A stretch of DNA of 64,000 nt from Bacillus sp. F19 (GCA_023823795.1 CP085710.1:4614001-4678000), one strand, 5' to 3'. Positions 34,898 through 49,065 are shown, numbered from the stretch's first letter. The notes: generated from the sequence alone by a model not told the origin. Translations and numbers: made by a program.

Positions 34898-36527
34898 TGT
34901 TGAGCTTTCAGGCGTAACTCAAGAATCAGGTGACTTGCTTGTTTCTGGTTATGTCAATAAAACTGGCGAATGGTCCCAACTATTAGGACGGGAACAGCGC
35001 TTTAAAGAACGTATCATGCCTGGCACATTTAAAAATGCGCTGAACAAAGGCAATGACGTTCTTTTTTTAGCCGAACATGACAATGCGAAGCTGCTTGCTT
35101 CCACAAAAAACGGCAGTTTAACGCTTAAAGAAGATGATATTGGCCTTCACATGGAAGCTCGAATTTCTGCTACCTCATGGGGGCGTGATTATCACACGTT
35201 GATATCTGACGGATTATTGACGAATATGTCATTCGGAATGCAGGTAGCCAGCGACAAGTGGGAAAAACGTGACGATGGCACTTATGAACGGTCAATTGAA
35301 GATTTAACATTGGCTGAAGTATCTGTGGTTCGTTCTCCTGCATATATCCAAAGCACCATACAGGCTCGCTCGATTGAAGTAATCGAAGCTGAACCTGTTT
35401 TTTTTATGCCCAAAAACCAAAAAAATGAAAAGGAAGATGTAAAAATGTCAAAAGAAAAACAACTCAAAGAGCTTCGTGCTCAAATGGATGTACTTCAAGC
35501 TGAAGTAAACACAGAAAAAGCGGTACAAGTTGAAGAGGTACGTGCAATTCCTGAAGTAGACGTTGAAGAACAAGAAATTCGTGCAGTTGAACAATATATC
35601 AAGGGCAATGTGCAAGCGGAAGAAGTGCGTGCAATTATGACAACAGGAACTCAAGCTATTACCGTTCCTAAGACTCTTTCCAGTTTAATTGTTGAAAAAC
35701 TATACCAAACAGCACCGTTATTCGCTCGTACAAAAAACTTTCAACCTGTATCAGGAACACTTGAAATTCTTCGTGAAGATGATTTAACGGCTGCTGGTTG
35801 GTTCGGTGAATTAGAAAATGCTACAGAGTCTGAGTTTTCTTTTACTAAAGTTGAACTTACACAAAAAAGAGCAGCAACTGCAATTTCTTTGTCTAATCAA
35901 CTTATTAATGATAGCGGAATTGGTATTGTCGATTATGCAGCGAATATCCTAACTCGCCGCCTTGGTCTAACTCTTGACCGCAATATCCTTAATGGTACTG
36001 GACAAAAAAGTGGAGCTACTGCTAACGAACTAAAGCAAATGGAAGGTATCAACTTCTCAGCTGAAGTTCAATTAATTGACGCAGCTGCTCCAGCTGCTTC
36101 ATTAGCTATCACAATTGACGACCTTTTAGATGTATATAACAACATGCACCCAACTCTTGTTCCTGGAGCAGTTTGGATCATGAACCGTTTGACTTTCAAC
36201 ATGATTGCTAAATTGAAAGATAATAACGGTCATTTTTACTTAGTTCGTGACGTTGCTGAAACTGGAGCAGTTTACAAGTTATTCGGTCAACCAGTTCTTA
36301 TCAATGACGCAGCTGAAAACGTAGCTGCTGGCAAACGTCCAGTTACATTTGCTAACTTGGAAGCTGGTTATGCAACTATGATTAAAAAAGGCGCTGAACT
36401 TAAACGTATCTCTGACGATACAACACAGGCGCTACGTGGTTCACAATTGTTAATGCTTGACATCTATACTGATGGCAGAATATTCAACCATGAAGCTATC
36501 AAACAATTAAGATGTAAAACTGTATAA
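34860..36527 (+). CDS. Prohead protease - major capsid protein fusion
   Basis: 555 aa. Residues ~10-170 form a U35-type prohead protease with likely catalytic His73 (AEHD), Ser124 (NMSFGM) and Glu153. Residues 196-260 form a charged coiled-coil delta/scaffold-like segment. Residues ~265-550 form an HK97-fold capsid protein (TAAGWFGELENATESEFSF E-loop; YGQ/FGQPVLIND P-domain region). An internal ATG at 35445 (residue 196) is preceded by AAAAGGAAG, so free capsid protein may also be made. ATG 34860 has AAAAGGAG upstream. Confidence 0.88.
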   Translation: MEKLNQMELRTIDVELSGVTQESGDLLVSGYVNKTGEWSQLLGREQRFKERIMPGTFKNALNKGNDVLFLAEHDNAKLLASTKNGSLTLKEDDIGLHMEARISATSWGRDYHTLISDGLLTNMSFGMQVASDKWEKRDDGTYERSIEDLTLAEVSVVRSPAYIQSTIQARSIEVIEAEPVFFMPKNQKNEKEDVKMSKEKQLKELRAQMDVLQAEVNTEKAVQVEEVRAIPEVDVEEQEIRAVEQYIKGNVQAEEVRAIMTTGTQAITVPKTLSSLIVEKLYQTAPLFARTKNFQPVSGTLEILREDDLTAAGWFGELENATESEFSFTKVELTQKRAATAISLSNQLINDSGIGIVDYAANILTRRLGLTLDRNILNGTGQKSGATANELKQMEGINFSAEVQLIDAAAPAASLAITIDDLLDVYNNMHPTLVPGAVWIMNRLTFNMIAKLKDNNGHFYLVRDVAETGAVYKLFGQPVLINDAAENVAAGKRPVTFANLEAGYATMIKKGAELKRISDDTTQALRGSQLLMLDIYTDGRIFNHEAIKQLRCKTV

Positions 36528-36536
36528 AAACTTATG

Positions 36537-36564
36537 GGGAGCGAGAAATCGCTTCCTTTTTTTT
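36537..36564 (+). terminator. Terminator after the protease-capsid gene
   Basis: GGAGCGA / TCGCTTCC stem with a GAAA-type loop and T8. Confidence 0.85.
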
Positions 36565-36595
36565 ATTTAAAAATTAAATCAAAGGAAGATAAATA

Positions 36596-37141
36596 ATGAA
36601 AAAACGACTTGGTGGATTCTCGAAAATCCACGTAGCTAAATTAAATGTTGATGGAACTACTTACGCAGCTCCTATTCCAATCGTTGGTGCTAAATCAATT
36701 GAAGCTGAATTATCATACGAACAAGTTCAGTTTTATGCTGACAATGCTATTGATTACTCTGACTTCATCTTTAACGGAGGCGAGGGCACTTTAACTGTGT
36801 CTGGCTTAACTATGACTGAATATAACACATTGTTTGGTTCAACTCATACTGCTGGTACTGTTGCTGTAAAGTCTACAGATATCGCTCCTGAGCTTGCAAT
36901 CTTATTTGAACGTAAAAAGCTTGGATCACAAGATAAAGTACTATATGCGCTTTACGCTTGTAAATTTGCACCACCAGCTATCAGCGCAAGCACATTAGAA
37001 GGCGGAGTTGAGGAAGAAACTGTTGAATTGACTTTCAGCATTCGTGAGCTTCCAGACGGTTCAGTATTCTACATGGCTGACACTGAAGTTGCTTTACCTG
37101 CTAAAACAGACCCTTGGTACACTGCGGTACAAAAAGCTTAA
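36596..37141 (+). CDS. Major tail (tube) protein, phi13-like
   Basis: 181 aa beta-rich protein: N-terminal LGGFSKIHVAKLNVDG, AELSYEQVQFYADNAIDYSD and GEGTLTVSGLTMTEYNTLFG match the phi13-type major tail protein pattern. It would polymerise into the tail tube. No tape measure, chaperone or tip gene follows, so it cannot make a siphophage tail by itself. Own ribosome site AAAGGAAG and flanked by terminators on both sides. Confidence 0.8.
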   Translation: MKKRLGGFSKIHVAKLNVDGTTYAAPIPIVGAKSIEAELSYEQVQFYADNAIDYSDFIFNGGEGTLTVSGLTMTEYNTLFGSTHTAGTVAVKSTDIAPELAILFERKKLGSQDKVLYALYACKFAPPAISASTLEGGVEEETVELTFSIRELPDGSVFYMADTEVALPAKTDPWYTAVQKA

Positions 37142-37155
37142 TAACGACTGAAATC

Positions 37156-37187
37156 AAGAACGTGATTAATTCACGTTCTTTTTTTTG
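37156..37187 (+). terminator. Terminator after the tail-tube gene
   Basis: Perfect 10-bp stem AAGAACGTGA / TCACGTTCTT with a 5-nt loop and T8. Confidence 0.9.
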
Positions 37188-37216
37188 TTTAAAAATAAAG
37201 AAAGAGGTACCTATAA

Positions 37217-38098
37217 ATGGCAACTAATTTAACAAACCCTGAACTTTTAAATAAATCAATCTCTGACCAAGTGGTTGAAATCGCTAAAGCTGGCACTTCG
37301 GTAGCTGCTCGCACAAACGTATTTCAAGCTAAAGGTCAAACAAAAATCATCGTGGATATGGGCAATACAGCTGCTGGTATTATCGCTGAAGGTGCTTCAG
37401 TAACTGCTTCAGATCCTGCAAACTTCAAGGAAGTATTATTGCGCCAAAAACGTATGGCTTCAGCAATCGAAGTTACAGTTGACGCTGTACAAAACAGCGC
37501 ACTACCTCTTGAATCACACGTAGCTGGCGTTTTAGCTGACCGTATCGTTCGTGGTATCGAAGCTCAAATGTTTAATACTGGTGATGCTGCTGGTACAACT
37601 GGTTTACAAAATATCGTGCTTTATAACTCATTAGCTACTGGTGCTAAAATCGAAGACACTGGTTTAGTTACTGGAGCTGGAGTAGGTACGGTTGCTCATG
37701 CTGATGTAATCAACGCATTAGCTGTTTTAGCTAAACAACCTGAGAACCTTGAAGGAGCAATTTGGGTAGTTGAAGATATTACGAAGCTTGCTAATGTTAA
37801 AGATTCTGCTAACCAATCGCTTATGACTTTTGATAATTTACCTGCTGGTGCTGTTGGTCGTGTAATGGGTATTCCAGTATTTAAAACAGTTGCTTTCACT
37901 GCTGGCCAAAAAGTTGCAGCTGTACTTATCAACCCTGCTAAAGCTTATGCTGTATCATTAGCTGAAAATGCTAATGTGAAAAAAATCAAGGGTGATACTT
38001 TGAGCGAATTGAAGCAAATGTCTACATTCCTTGGTGAATGTTATTTAGACGGAAAAGTGGTAAATCCACGTGCTGTGGTGCTTGTTAAAACAGCATAA
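37217..38098 (+). CDS. Second HK97-fold major capsid protein
   Basis: 293 aa with the Phage_capsid fold pattern: AAGIIAEGASVTASDPANFKE (E-loop), RQKRMASAIEVTVDAVQNSA, spine-helix HVAGVLADRIVRGIEAQMFN, and RVMGIPVFKT plus INPAKAYAVS in the P/A domains. It lacks a fused protease or scaffold. Codon use is strongly biased to GCT, GGT and CGT, as in highly expressed genes. Two capsid proteins in one small element is unusual; this one could form or modify a smaller shell. Confidence 0.85.
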   Translation: MATNLTNPELLNKSISDQVVEIAKAGTSVAARTNVFQAKGQTKIIVDMGNTAAGIIAEGASVTASDPANFKEVLLRQKRMASAIEVTVDAVQNSALPLESHVAGVLADRIVRGIEAQMFNTGDAAGTTGLQNIVLYNSLATGAKIEDTGLVTGAGVGTVAHADVINALAVLAKQPENLEGAIWVVEDITKLANVKDSANQSLMTFDNLPAGAVGRVMGIPVFKTVAFTAGQKVAAVLINPAKAYAVSLAENANVKKIKGDTLSELKQMSTFLGECYLDGKVVNPRAVVLVKTA

Positions 38099-38428
38099 AA
38101 TAGAAATTTTATAAGAAAAAAGATTGTGAAACTCATTGGTACGCTTGATGTGGTTTTTCACAAACTTGGGATTCTACGGAGTCCCGAGCTTTTTTTATGG
38201 TTTCTATTAAGTTGTCAATGAACGTTTGTTTTTTCTTACATGGCTATTATAGTGTGAAGTTTAATTTTGTAAAGGTGATTTTGAAATTTTATTTTCAGAT
38301 CGTCCTTCCCAAATTCAGGAACACAATATAATAATATTAACTTCATAAAACAATCACCGAAAAGTCGAGTTCCGAAAACGGATTCTCGGCTTTTTACTTG
38401 TACACAATTGAATATTAATATTCAAAAA
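38099..38428. other. Right-end intergenic region with terminators
   Basis: Contains a weak GTGAAAC / GTTTTTCAC hairpin (about 38127-38160), a good terminator at 38165-38197 (CTTGGGA / TCCCGAG, T7) for the second capsid gene, and a bidirectional terminator at 38358-38395 (AAAGTCGAG / CTCGGCTTT) shared with the leftward Rep-like gene. No gene seen. Confidence 0.7.
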
Positions 38429-39145
38429 TCAATTGTTTAGAAAATCGTAATAAATGCCGTTTAGCTTATACGCACTGGTGGTATTATCAACTTCATCGTA
38501 AAACTCCATAAACTGCTGCGTTTCAACTTTTAAGGAAATATAACCAATCACTTTATTTAACGCACCTTTTAAATAGCCCCTGAAATTCCTAATATCACTT
38601 TTATTTTTGACTTGTTCCAATATCTTGAAAAATAAAGATTTCTTGATTCCCTTTTTAGAAAATTCCAGATATAATTCGTGAGTAATTTGCTCAACCTCTT
38701 GTTTAACAACAGTTTTATTTAAAGGTTTTTGTTTATGGTTATTTGTTTCTTTAGAAACAATATTTAGGTGCTCTACAGGGTGTTCATGTGGATGGTCTTC
38801 AGTTTGTTGTTCGATTATGTAAATGTTAGCTGATTGACTGTTATTTTTTCTTTTCGCCTCGTTGATTGAAACCAGTCCTAATTTCTCCATTAATCCGAAA
38901 AATCTTCTTACTGTAGATGCAGAAATTTTCATTTCAAAACGTTGTTGGAACATTTTCTGAAATGTGCTGTAAGCTACAGAAAATACTCCATTACCTTTTT
39001 TCGCAAGATCAGAAATAAGGTAAATACATCTAATCTGTAAATCACTGTATTCCCAAAGTTCTTTTGCTTTTTCAATGAATTGCTTGGATTCATACTTCAA
39101 TTTTGAATATTTTACTAATTCTTCAGATTTTCCGTTAATTAACAT
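38429..39145 (-). CDS. Winged-helix Rep-like protein
   Basis: 238 aa. A winged helix-turn-helix is seen at residues ~60-115 (SVAYSTFQKMFQQRF...ISASTVRRFFGLMEKLGLVSI), followed by a low-complexity linker and a helical C-terminal domain. It resembles replication or regulatory proteins of Bacillus plasmids and phages, though I cannot name the family. ATG 39145 with AAAGGAG upstream. Its leader region is crossed by a candidate antisense RNA (39192-39262), a hallmark of plasmid rep control. Confidence 0.6.
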   Translation of the reverse strand: MLINGKSEELVKYSKLKYESKQFIEKAKELWEYSDLQIRCIYLISDLAKKGNGVFSVAYSTFQKMFQQRFEMKISASTVRRFFGLMEKLGLVSINEAKRKNNSQSANIYIIEQQTEDHPHEHPVEHLNIVSKETNNHKQKPLNKTVVKQEVEQITHELYLEFSKKGIKKSLFFKILEQVKNKSDIRNFRGYLKGALNKVIGYISLKVETQQFMEFYDEVDNTTSAYKLNGIYYDFLNN

Positions 39146-39157
39146 TTTCCTGCTCCT

Positions 39158-39185
39158 TTGCAATCTAAAGAGCATTTGCTATAAT
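39158..39185 (+). promoter_or_regulatory. Promoter for a candidate antisense RNA
   Basis: TTGCAA (39158-39163), 16-bp spacer, TATAAT (39180-39185), pointing away from the Rep-like gene across its leader. Confidence 0.5.
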
Positions 39186-39191
39186 TGGGAA

Positions 39192-39262
39192 TAGCAAAGC
39201 CCTTATGGGTTTTTGTTGGGAAAACGTGTTCTTGGTCGCCAAACTGAGGAACACGTTTTTTA
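39192..39262 (+). ncRNA. Candidate ~70-nt antisense RNA in the Rep-like gene leader
   Basis: Begins ~7 bases past the TATAAT and ends at a terminator AACGTGTTC / GAACACGTT followed by T6. A second small hairpin AGCCC-TTAT-GGGT-like lies at ~39198-39210. The hairpin loop region contains TTGG-TCG-CCAA, and the sense loop would expose TTGG, a U-turn-type sequence known from plasmid antisense control loops. Confidence 0.4.
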
Positions 39263-39266
39263 TTTT

Positions 39267-40178
39267 TCATTTTAAATTCATTAAAGGGCTTGTCCGCTGA
39301 GCCATTTCCAAAATGTTTTCTGTTTCAATCCCCTGAAGATACCGCTTAGTAACTTGAATATTTTCATGTCCTGCAATTCTTGAACAGCTGTATAAATCCA
39401 ATCCATTTCTCAAATTTGCTTGGATCGAATAATGTCTAAGCGTATGTGGACTACAGCGAATTTCCTTTCTTACTCCTGCTTGCTTCCCTGCATCTCTAAC
39501 CACATTTTCAATTTGCACAGTTGTTAAATATCTGCCACTCCGAGATAAAAAGTAATTTGCATACTCCAGTTTCTTATTTTTGAAATATCCTTCTTTAATT
39601 CGCTCATATCGAATCATGTACTTCCGCAGCATTAAACTAATCGGAACGTACCTCCATTTAGCTCCTTTGCCAAATATTTTCAAATTCGTTTCATTAATCC
39701 AGCCAGTTTCTAAATTGATTAATTCCGAACAGCGAATACCAGTGTCAGTGAACATGGCAATGATTAATTTATTTCGTGCATTGAGATACGTTTTAAAATC
39801 GTAAGCTTCAATCATTTTCGACACTTCTTTATCAGTGAATGTCTGAATAACAGTTTTATCTTCCTTCAAAAGCTTGGTACGAGCCATGATGTTTAGCGTG
39901 ACGTATTCTTCAGCGACAAGGTATGTGTAAAATGCTCTGAGGGACTTAATCAAGCTGTTGATATAAGTTGCCTTATTTCCTATGTCCATTTGATATTGAA
40001 CGAATTTCTTTATATGGACTGTCGATACATCTTCAAGCTCATTGATTTCATGAAACTCATTCAAATATTTAATCAACTGATTTGAATTATGGCTGTAAGT
40101 TTCTATGGTGCGTGCAGAATAATTTTTGATTTTTAAATCGAAAGTAAATTCTCTTAGCAAGTCTTTTATTAACAACAA
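39267..40178 (-). CDS. int: Tyrosine recombinase (integrase)
   Basis: 303 aa. N-terminal SAM-like core-binding domain (residues ~1-95; YSARTIETYSHNSNQLIKYL), then the catalytic domain with Arg149 (GIRCSEL), His245-x-x-Arg248 (HTLRH), His271 (AGHENI) and Tyr280 (KRYLQ). Catalyses insertion into the eno 3' end 130 bases away. Start is one of two tandem TTG codons (40178 or 40175, the latter better spaced from GGGGG); both lie in the T-run of the eno terminator. Confidence 0.92.
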   Translation of the reverse strand: MLLIKDLLREFTFDLKIKNYSARTIETYSHNSNQLIKYLNEFHEINELEDVSTVHIKKFVQYQMDIGNKATYINSLIKSLRAFYTYLVAEEYVTLNIMARTKLLKEDKTVIQTFTDKEVSKMIEAYDFKTYLNARNKLIIAMFTDTGIRCSELINLETGWINETNLKIFGKGAKWRYVPISLMLRKYMIRYERIKEGYFKNKKLEYANYFLSRSGRYLTTVQIENVVRDAGKQAGVRKEIRCSPHTLRHYSIQANLRNGLDLYSCSRIAGHENIQVTKRYLQGIETENILEMAQRTSPLMNLK

Positions 40179-40224
40179 AAAACCCCCGTTCGTAAGCGAT
40201 TTTCACGCTTTATAAACGAGGGTT
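40174..40224 (-). terminator. Element-supplied terminator for restored eno, overlapping int start
   Basis: Long imperfect hairpin: 40206-40224 pairs with 40181-40198 (AACCCTCG... with ...CGGGGGTT), then a T-run. It stops eno transcripts before int. The GGGGG of the 3' arm is also the only ribosome-site-like sequence for int. Confidence 0.75.
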
Positions 40225-40305
40225 AATGTATTGCTAAATTCAACTTAATGTACTACATAACTCAGAGTGTCCAAATGTGATTTGTACGACCAAGTTCAGC
40301 AGTAT

Positions 40306-41604
<1,299 letters not shown>

Positions 41605-41626
41605 TTATTTCTCTCCTTTTAATTGG

Positions 41627-45130
<3,504 letters not shown>

Positions 45131-45173
45131 CTTCAGGAATTCCTCCTTTAATTGGAATGGTTTGGAATACAAA

Positions 45174-45211
45174 GCAAAAGGGAGGGGGCCTGCATTCCCC
45201 TTCCCCTTTGC
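45174..45211 (-). terminator. Hairpin between gapA and pgk
   Basis: 15-bp G/C-rich stem (GCAAAAGGGAGGGGG with its complement) and 8-nt loop, followed on the minus strand by a modest T-tract. It may partly end the cggR-gapA transcript, which would explain higher gapA than pgk levels, as in B. subtilis. Confidence 0.55.
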
Positions 45212-45215
45212 ATTC

Positions 45216-45245
45216 ATTATAACCTTAGTTTTGGTTTGAATCCAA
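45216..45245 (-). promoter_or_regulatory. Candidate pgk promoter
   Basis: Minus strand: TTGGAT (45240-45245), 18-bp spacer, TATAAT (45216-45221), between gapA and pgk. Confidence 0.55.
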
Positions 45246-45264
45246 GCCTCAGCAGACTTAAGGA

Positions 45265-46317
<1,053 letters not shown>

Positions 46318-46325
46318 CTATATAA

Positions 46326-47354
46326 TTAGAGATTAAGATCCCTTATTAACTCTTTCGCGGCCCCTTCATCCGTTATAAGAATGGAATCGGCTGCCTGCCT
46401 CAGGTATGCCCGGATGGCTTTTGCTTTTGAAGCTCCGCCTGCCACTGCAATAACATCCTGAATCTTTTCTAAGTCGTTAAGCTGCATCCCTACTGTCTGC
46501 ACCTTGTGAACGACTTCTCCTTCTTGATTGAAATAATACCCGAACGCTTCTGCTACCGCCTGACCCTGCTCTATCTTTATGTAGTCTTCTGGCAGTGTTT
46601 TCCGGCGTTCCGCCATTGTCTTAGCGTCTCCTATTCCATGAACAACCATACTTGAGGATTTAATGAGCATAAGCAGATCTTTAATTGACGGTTCTTCAAT
46701 AATAGAGAGATAGGCTTCCTTGCTTAACTGATCTGGAACGTGCAGAAGACGGTAGTTTCCCATCGCCCTCTCAGCCATTTTTGCGCAGATTGTGTTGGCC
46801 TGGTTTTCTACATTTTCTCCAAGGCCGCCTCTGGCAGGTACATACAGCTGTTCGCGATTTTTACTGTCCGGCGTCATCATTTCAGCGACAGCGGCAATGG
46901 TTGTTCCTCCAGTGACAGCGACGATATTTCCCCCTGTAAGCCGCTCTTTTATGCATGCGACACAGGCTCTGCCCATTTCTTTCTTAACCCATGAGAACTG
47001 ATCGCTGTCTCCGGATACGACGATGACGTTTTTAAGATTTAAACGTTCCTTTAATGTATTTTCCAAAAACGTTAAACCTAAAACATCTTTCATCGTTTCT
47101 TCGAGAATACTTAACAGAGATGATCCTTCCTTCGTTAACATCATGCCGGAGGAAAAAATATCGATCAAATTTTGATCTTTCAAAAATTGAACTTCCCCTC
47201 TTAAAACCCGCTCACTGATCCCGAGACTAGATGAAAGACTTCGACGTCCGATTGGCTGCATTAGTCGTATATACTGAAGGATCTGATAACGTTTTTGCAT
47301 AACTTGAAGCAGATCAGGCAATAATTTTTTTTGGACTTCTATAATTGACCTCAT
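46326..47354 (-). CDS. cggR: Central glycolytic genes regulator CggR
   Basis: 342 aa SorC/DeoR-family repressor. N-terminal helix-turn-helix (PIGRRSLSSSLGISERVLRGEV, residues ~30-52), then a sugar-phosphate-binding domain (GGTTIAAVAE; VPARGGLGENVENQ). Binds fructose-1,6-bisphosphate and derepresses cggR-gapA-pgk-tpiA-gpmI-eno. ATG 47354 with AAAGGGA upstream. Operator at 47383-47418. Confidence 0.97.
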   Translation of the reverse strand: MRSIIEVQKKLLPDLLQVMQKRYQILQYIRLMQPIGRRSLSSSLGISERVLRGEVQFLKDQNLIDIFSSGMMLTKEGSSLLSILEETMKDVLGLTFLENTLKERLNLKNVIVVSGDSDQFSWVKKEMGRACVACIKERLTGGNIVAVTGGTTIAAVAEMMTPDSKNREQLYVPARGGLGENVENQANTICAKMAERAMGNYRLLHVPDQLSKEAYLSIIEEPSIKDLLMLIKSSSMVVHGIGDAKTMAERRKTLPEDYIKIEQGQAVAEAFGYYFNQEGEVVHKVQTVGMQLNDLEKIQDVIAVAGGASKAKAIRAYLRQAADSILITDEGAAKELIRDLNL

Positions 47355-47382
47355 GTACAAATTCCCTTTCAAGAACATACGG

Positions 47383-47418
47383 GACGAAAAGTGTCCCTCT
47401 ATGACGTAATATGTCCCA
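47383..47418 (-). promoter_or_regulatory. CggR operator
   Basis: On the minus strand: TGGGAC-N6-CGTC-N4-AGGGAC-N6-CGTC, 36 bp, essentially the published B. subtilis arrangement (CGGGAC-N6-TGTC twice). It starts 29 bases before the cggR ATG. Confidence 0.9.
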
Positions 47419-47424
47419 CTAACC

Positions 47425-47465
47425 TAAAAAAAATCATCCCTGCTATATTTTCATTTTAGCAGGGT
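47425..47465 (-). terminator. Terminator of the glutaredoxin-like gene
   Basis: 8-bp stem CCCTGCTA / TAGCAGGG with an AT-rich loop, then T8 on the minus strand. Confidence 0.85.
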
Positions 47466-47473
47466 GAAAATGC

Positions 47474-47731
47474 TTATTCAACTATTCTTTCTTGCTTTTT
47501 ATCAAGTAACCGCTTTCTTATAAAATCTTTTTTAATTTTGCCGTATCCAAGCACCAAACCTCCATATTCAACGACAGGAATCATGAGCTGATACTTTTCA
47601 AGCAGGGCATCATCATTGTAAATATCAACAACTTCTATTTCTATATTCATGTCGTTTTTCAGTTTTTCAAGTTCCTCTAAAGCTTCAACACAGAGAGGAC
47701 AGCTGTTTCTTGAATACATTTTTAAAAGCAT
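47474..47731 (-). CDS. Glutaredoxin-like (thioredoxin-fold) protein
   Basis: 85 aa. Active-site CPLC at residues ~11-14 (SRNSCPLCVEA), cis-proline region IPVVEYGG. Small cytoplasmic thiol oxidoreductase or redox sensor. Starts 14 bases after the sigL stop, so probably read through from it. Confidence 0.85.
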   Translation of the reverse strand: MLLKMYSRNSCPLCVEALEELEKLKNDMNIEIEVVDIYNDDALLEKYQLMIPVVEYGGLVLGYGKIKKDFIRKRLLDKKQERIVE

Positions 47732-47745
47732 TATTTTTACACATC

Positions 47746-49065
47746 CTAATATCGTTTTCTTGCAGAAGAAGAGGCAATCCCTAACTGATCTCTGTATTTG
47801 GCCACCGTTCTTCTTGAGACATCAATTTGATGTTCCTCTGCGAGTTTTGTGACAATTTTCTGATCAGACAGCGGTGCAAGTTTATCTTCCTGTTCAATCA
47901 TTTGTTCTATGATTGTTTTTACAGTGGAAGCAGTGATTTCCTGCGAGGATTGTTCTAATCCATTTGAGAAAAAAAATTTCAGCTCATAAAGCCCATGAGG
48001 AGTCTGAACATACTTCTCCCTCACTGTCCGGCTGACAGTTGATTCATGAACTTCAATTGCATCAGCGACAGTCTTTAATGTCAGCGGTTTCATGAATAAT
48101 TCACCTTTATCGAAAAAGTCAGCCTGCCTCCGCACAATTTCTTTCATCACTTTCATCATTGTCTCTTTCCGCTGATTCAGCGTTTTTATCAGCCATCTGC
48201 ATTGATTGAGCTTTGAAGACAGATATTGCTTCACATCTGAATCTTCTATAGAAGAATAATTAGATTCATAGGCAGAGTTAACAGCGACTTTAGGTGAAAT
48301 GTCATCATTGTACATGACTTGCCATTCCCCGTGAACCTTGGCCACTGTCAGCTCAGGAACAATATAGCTGTCATGAACGTGATGATAGGCAAGCCCAGGG
48401 CGCGGATGCAGTGTTTTTATAAAATCCTGGACACTTTGAATTTCTTTTAAATCAAGCTTCGTTCTTTTCGCCAGCTCTTTCCATGATTTTTCCGCGAATA
48501 AGTAGAAATAGTCGTTCACAATTAATTCGGCTGTTTTATTTCGTTCCGGCAGTCTTGCGAGCTGAATCGAAATGCATTCCTGCAGATTTCTCGCGCCTAC
48601 TCCTGCTGGGTCAAGCTTCTGTAATACGGTTAGCTGCTGATTTAACTCTTCGGCACTGATGCTGAATTTTTCAGAAAGTACACTAAGATCTGCCTCTATG
48701 TACCCGTTAGGATCAAGAGCCTGTATCAGGATATGAAGAGCTCGTTTTTCTGATGCAGTCAGCTTCATCCCCAGCAGCTGTGCTTCTAAATGCTGCTGCA
48801 GGGTTGTGCCAAGGCTTGATACGTTTTCAATCAAGTCCGTGTTCTTTGATGAACTTGTCATTTTTGCCCGTGATGAGGTATGATACAATACGCCTGAATC
48901 AGGCTTCTCTTTTAATTCGATGAGGGGATTTTCAAGGGTAAGGTCCTCTATATAGGAGGCAAGCTCCATAGAAGAGTATTGAAGGAGAGTAATCGCTTGC
49001 TTTAATTCTTGCGTCATATTGAGTTTTAATGATTGCTCTTGAAATAAACCGACTTTCATATCCAT
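47746..49065 (-). CDS. sigL: RNA polymerase sigma-54 factor (SigL)
   Basis: 439 aa. N-terminal Gln/Leu-rich activator-interaction region (SLKLNMTQELKQAITLLQYS), core-binding middle, helix-turn-helix (LKTVADAIEVHESTVSRTVREKYVQTPHG) and C-terminal RpoN box reading ARKRY. Needs AAA+ enhancer-binding activators (e.g. LevR, RocR, BkdR in B. subtilis). Divergent from yvfG, as in B. subtilis. Confidence 0.97.
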   Translation of the reverse strand: MDMKVGLFQEQSLKLNMTQELKQAITLLQYSSMELASYIEDLTLENPLIELKEKPDSGVLYHTSSRAKMTSSSKNTDLIENVSSLGTTLQQHLEAQLLGMKLTASEKRALHILIQALDPNGYIEADLSVLSEKFSISAEELNQQLTVLQKLDPAGVGARNLQECISIQLARLPERNKTAELIVNDYFYLFAEKSWKELAKRTKLDLKEIQSVQDFIKTLHPRPGLAYHHVHDSYIVPELTVAKVHGEWQVMYNDDISPKVAVNSAYESNYSSIEDSDVKQYLSSKLNQCRWLIKTLNQRKETMMKVMKEIVRRQADFFDKGELFMKPLTLKTVADAIEVHESTVSRTVREKYVQTPHGLYELKFFFSNGLEQSSQEITASTVKTIIEQMIEQEDKLAPLSDQKIVTKLAEEHQIDVSRRTVAKYRDQLGIASSSARKRY

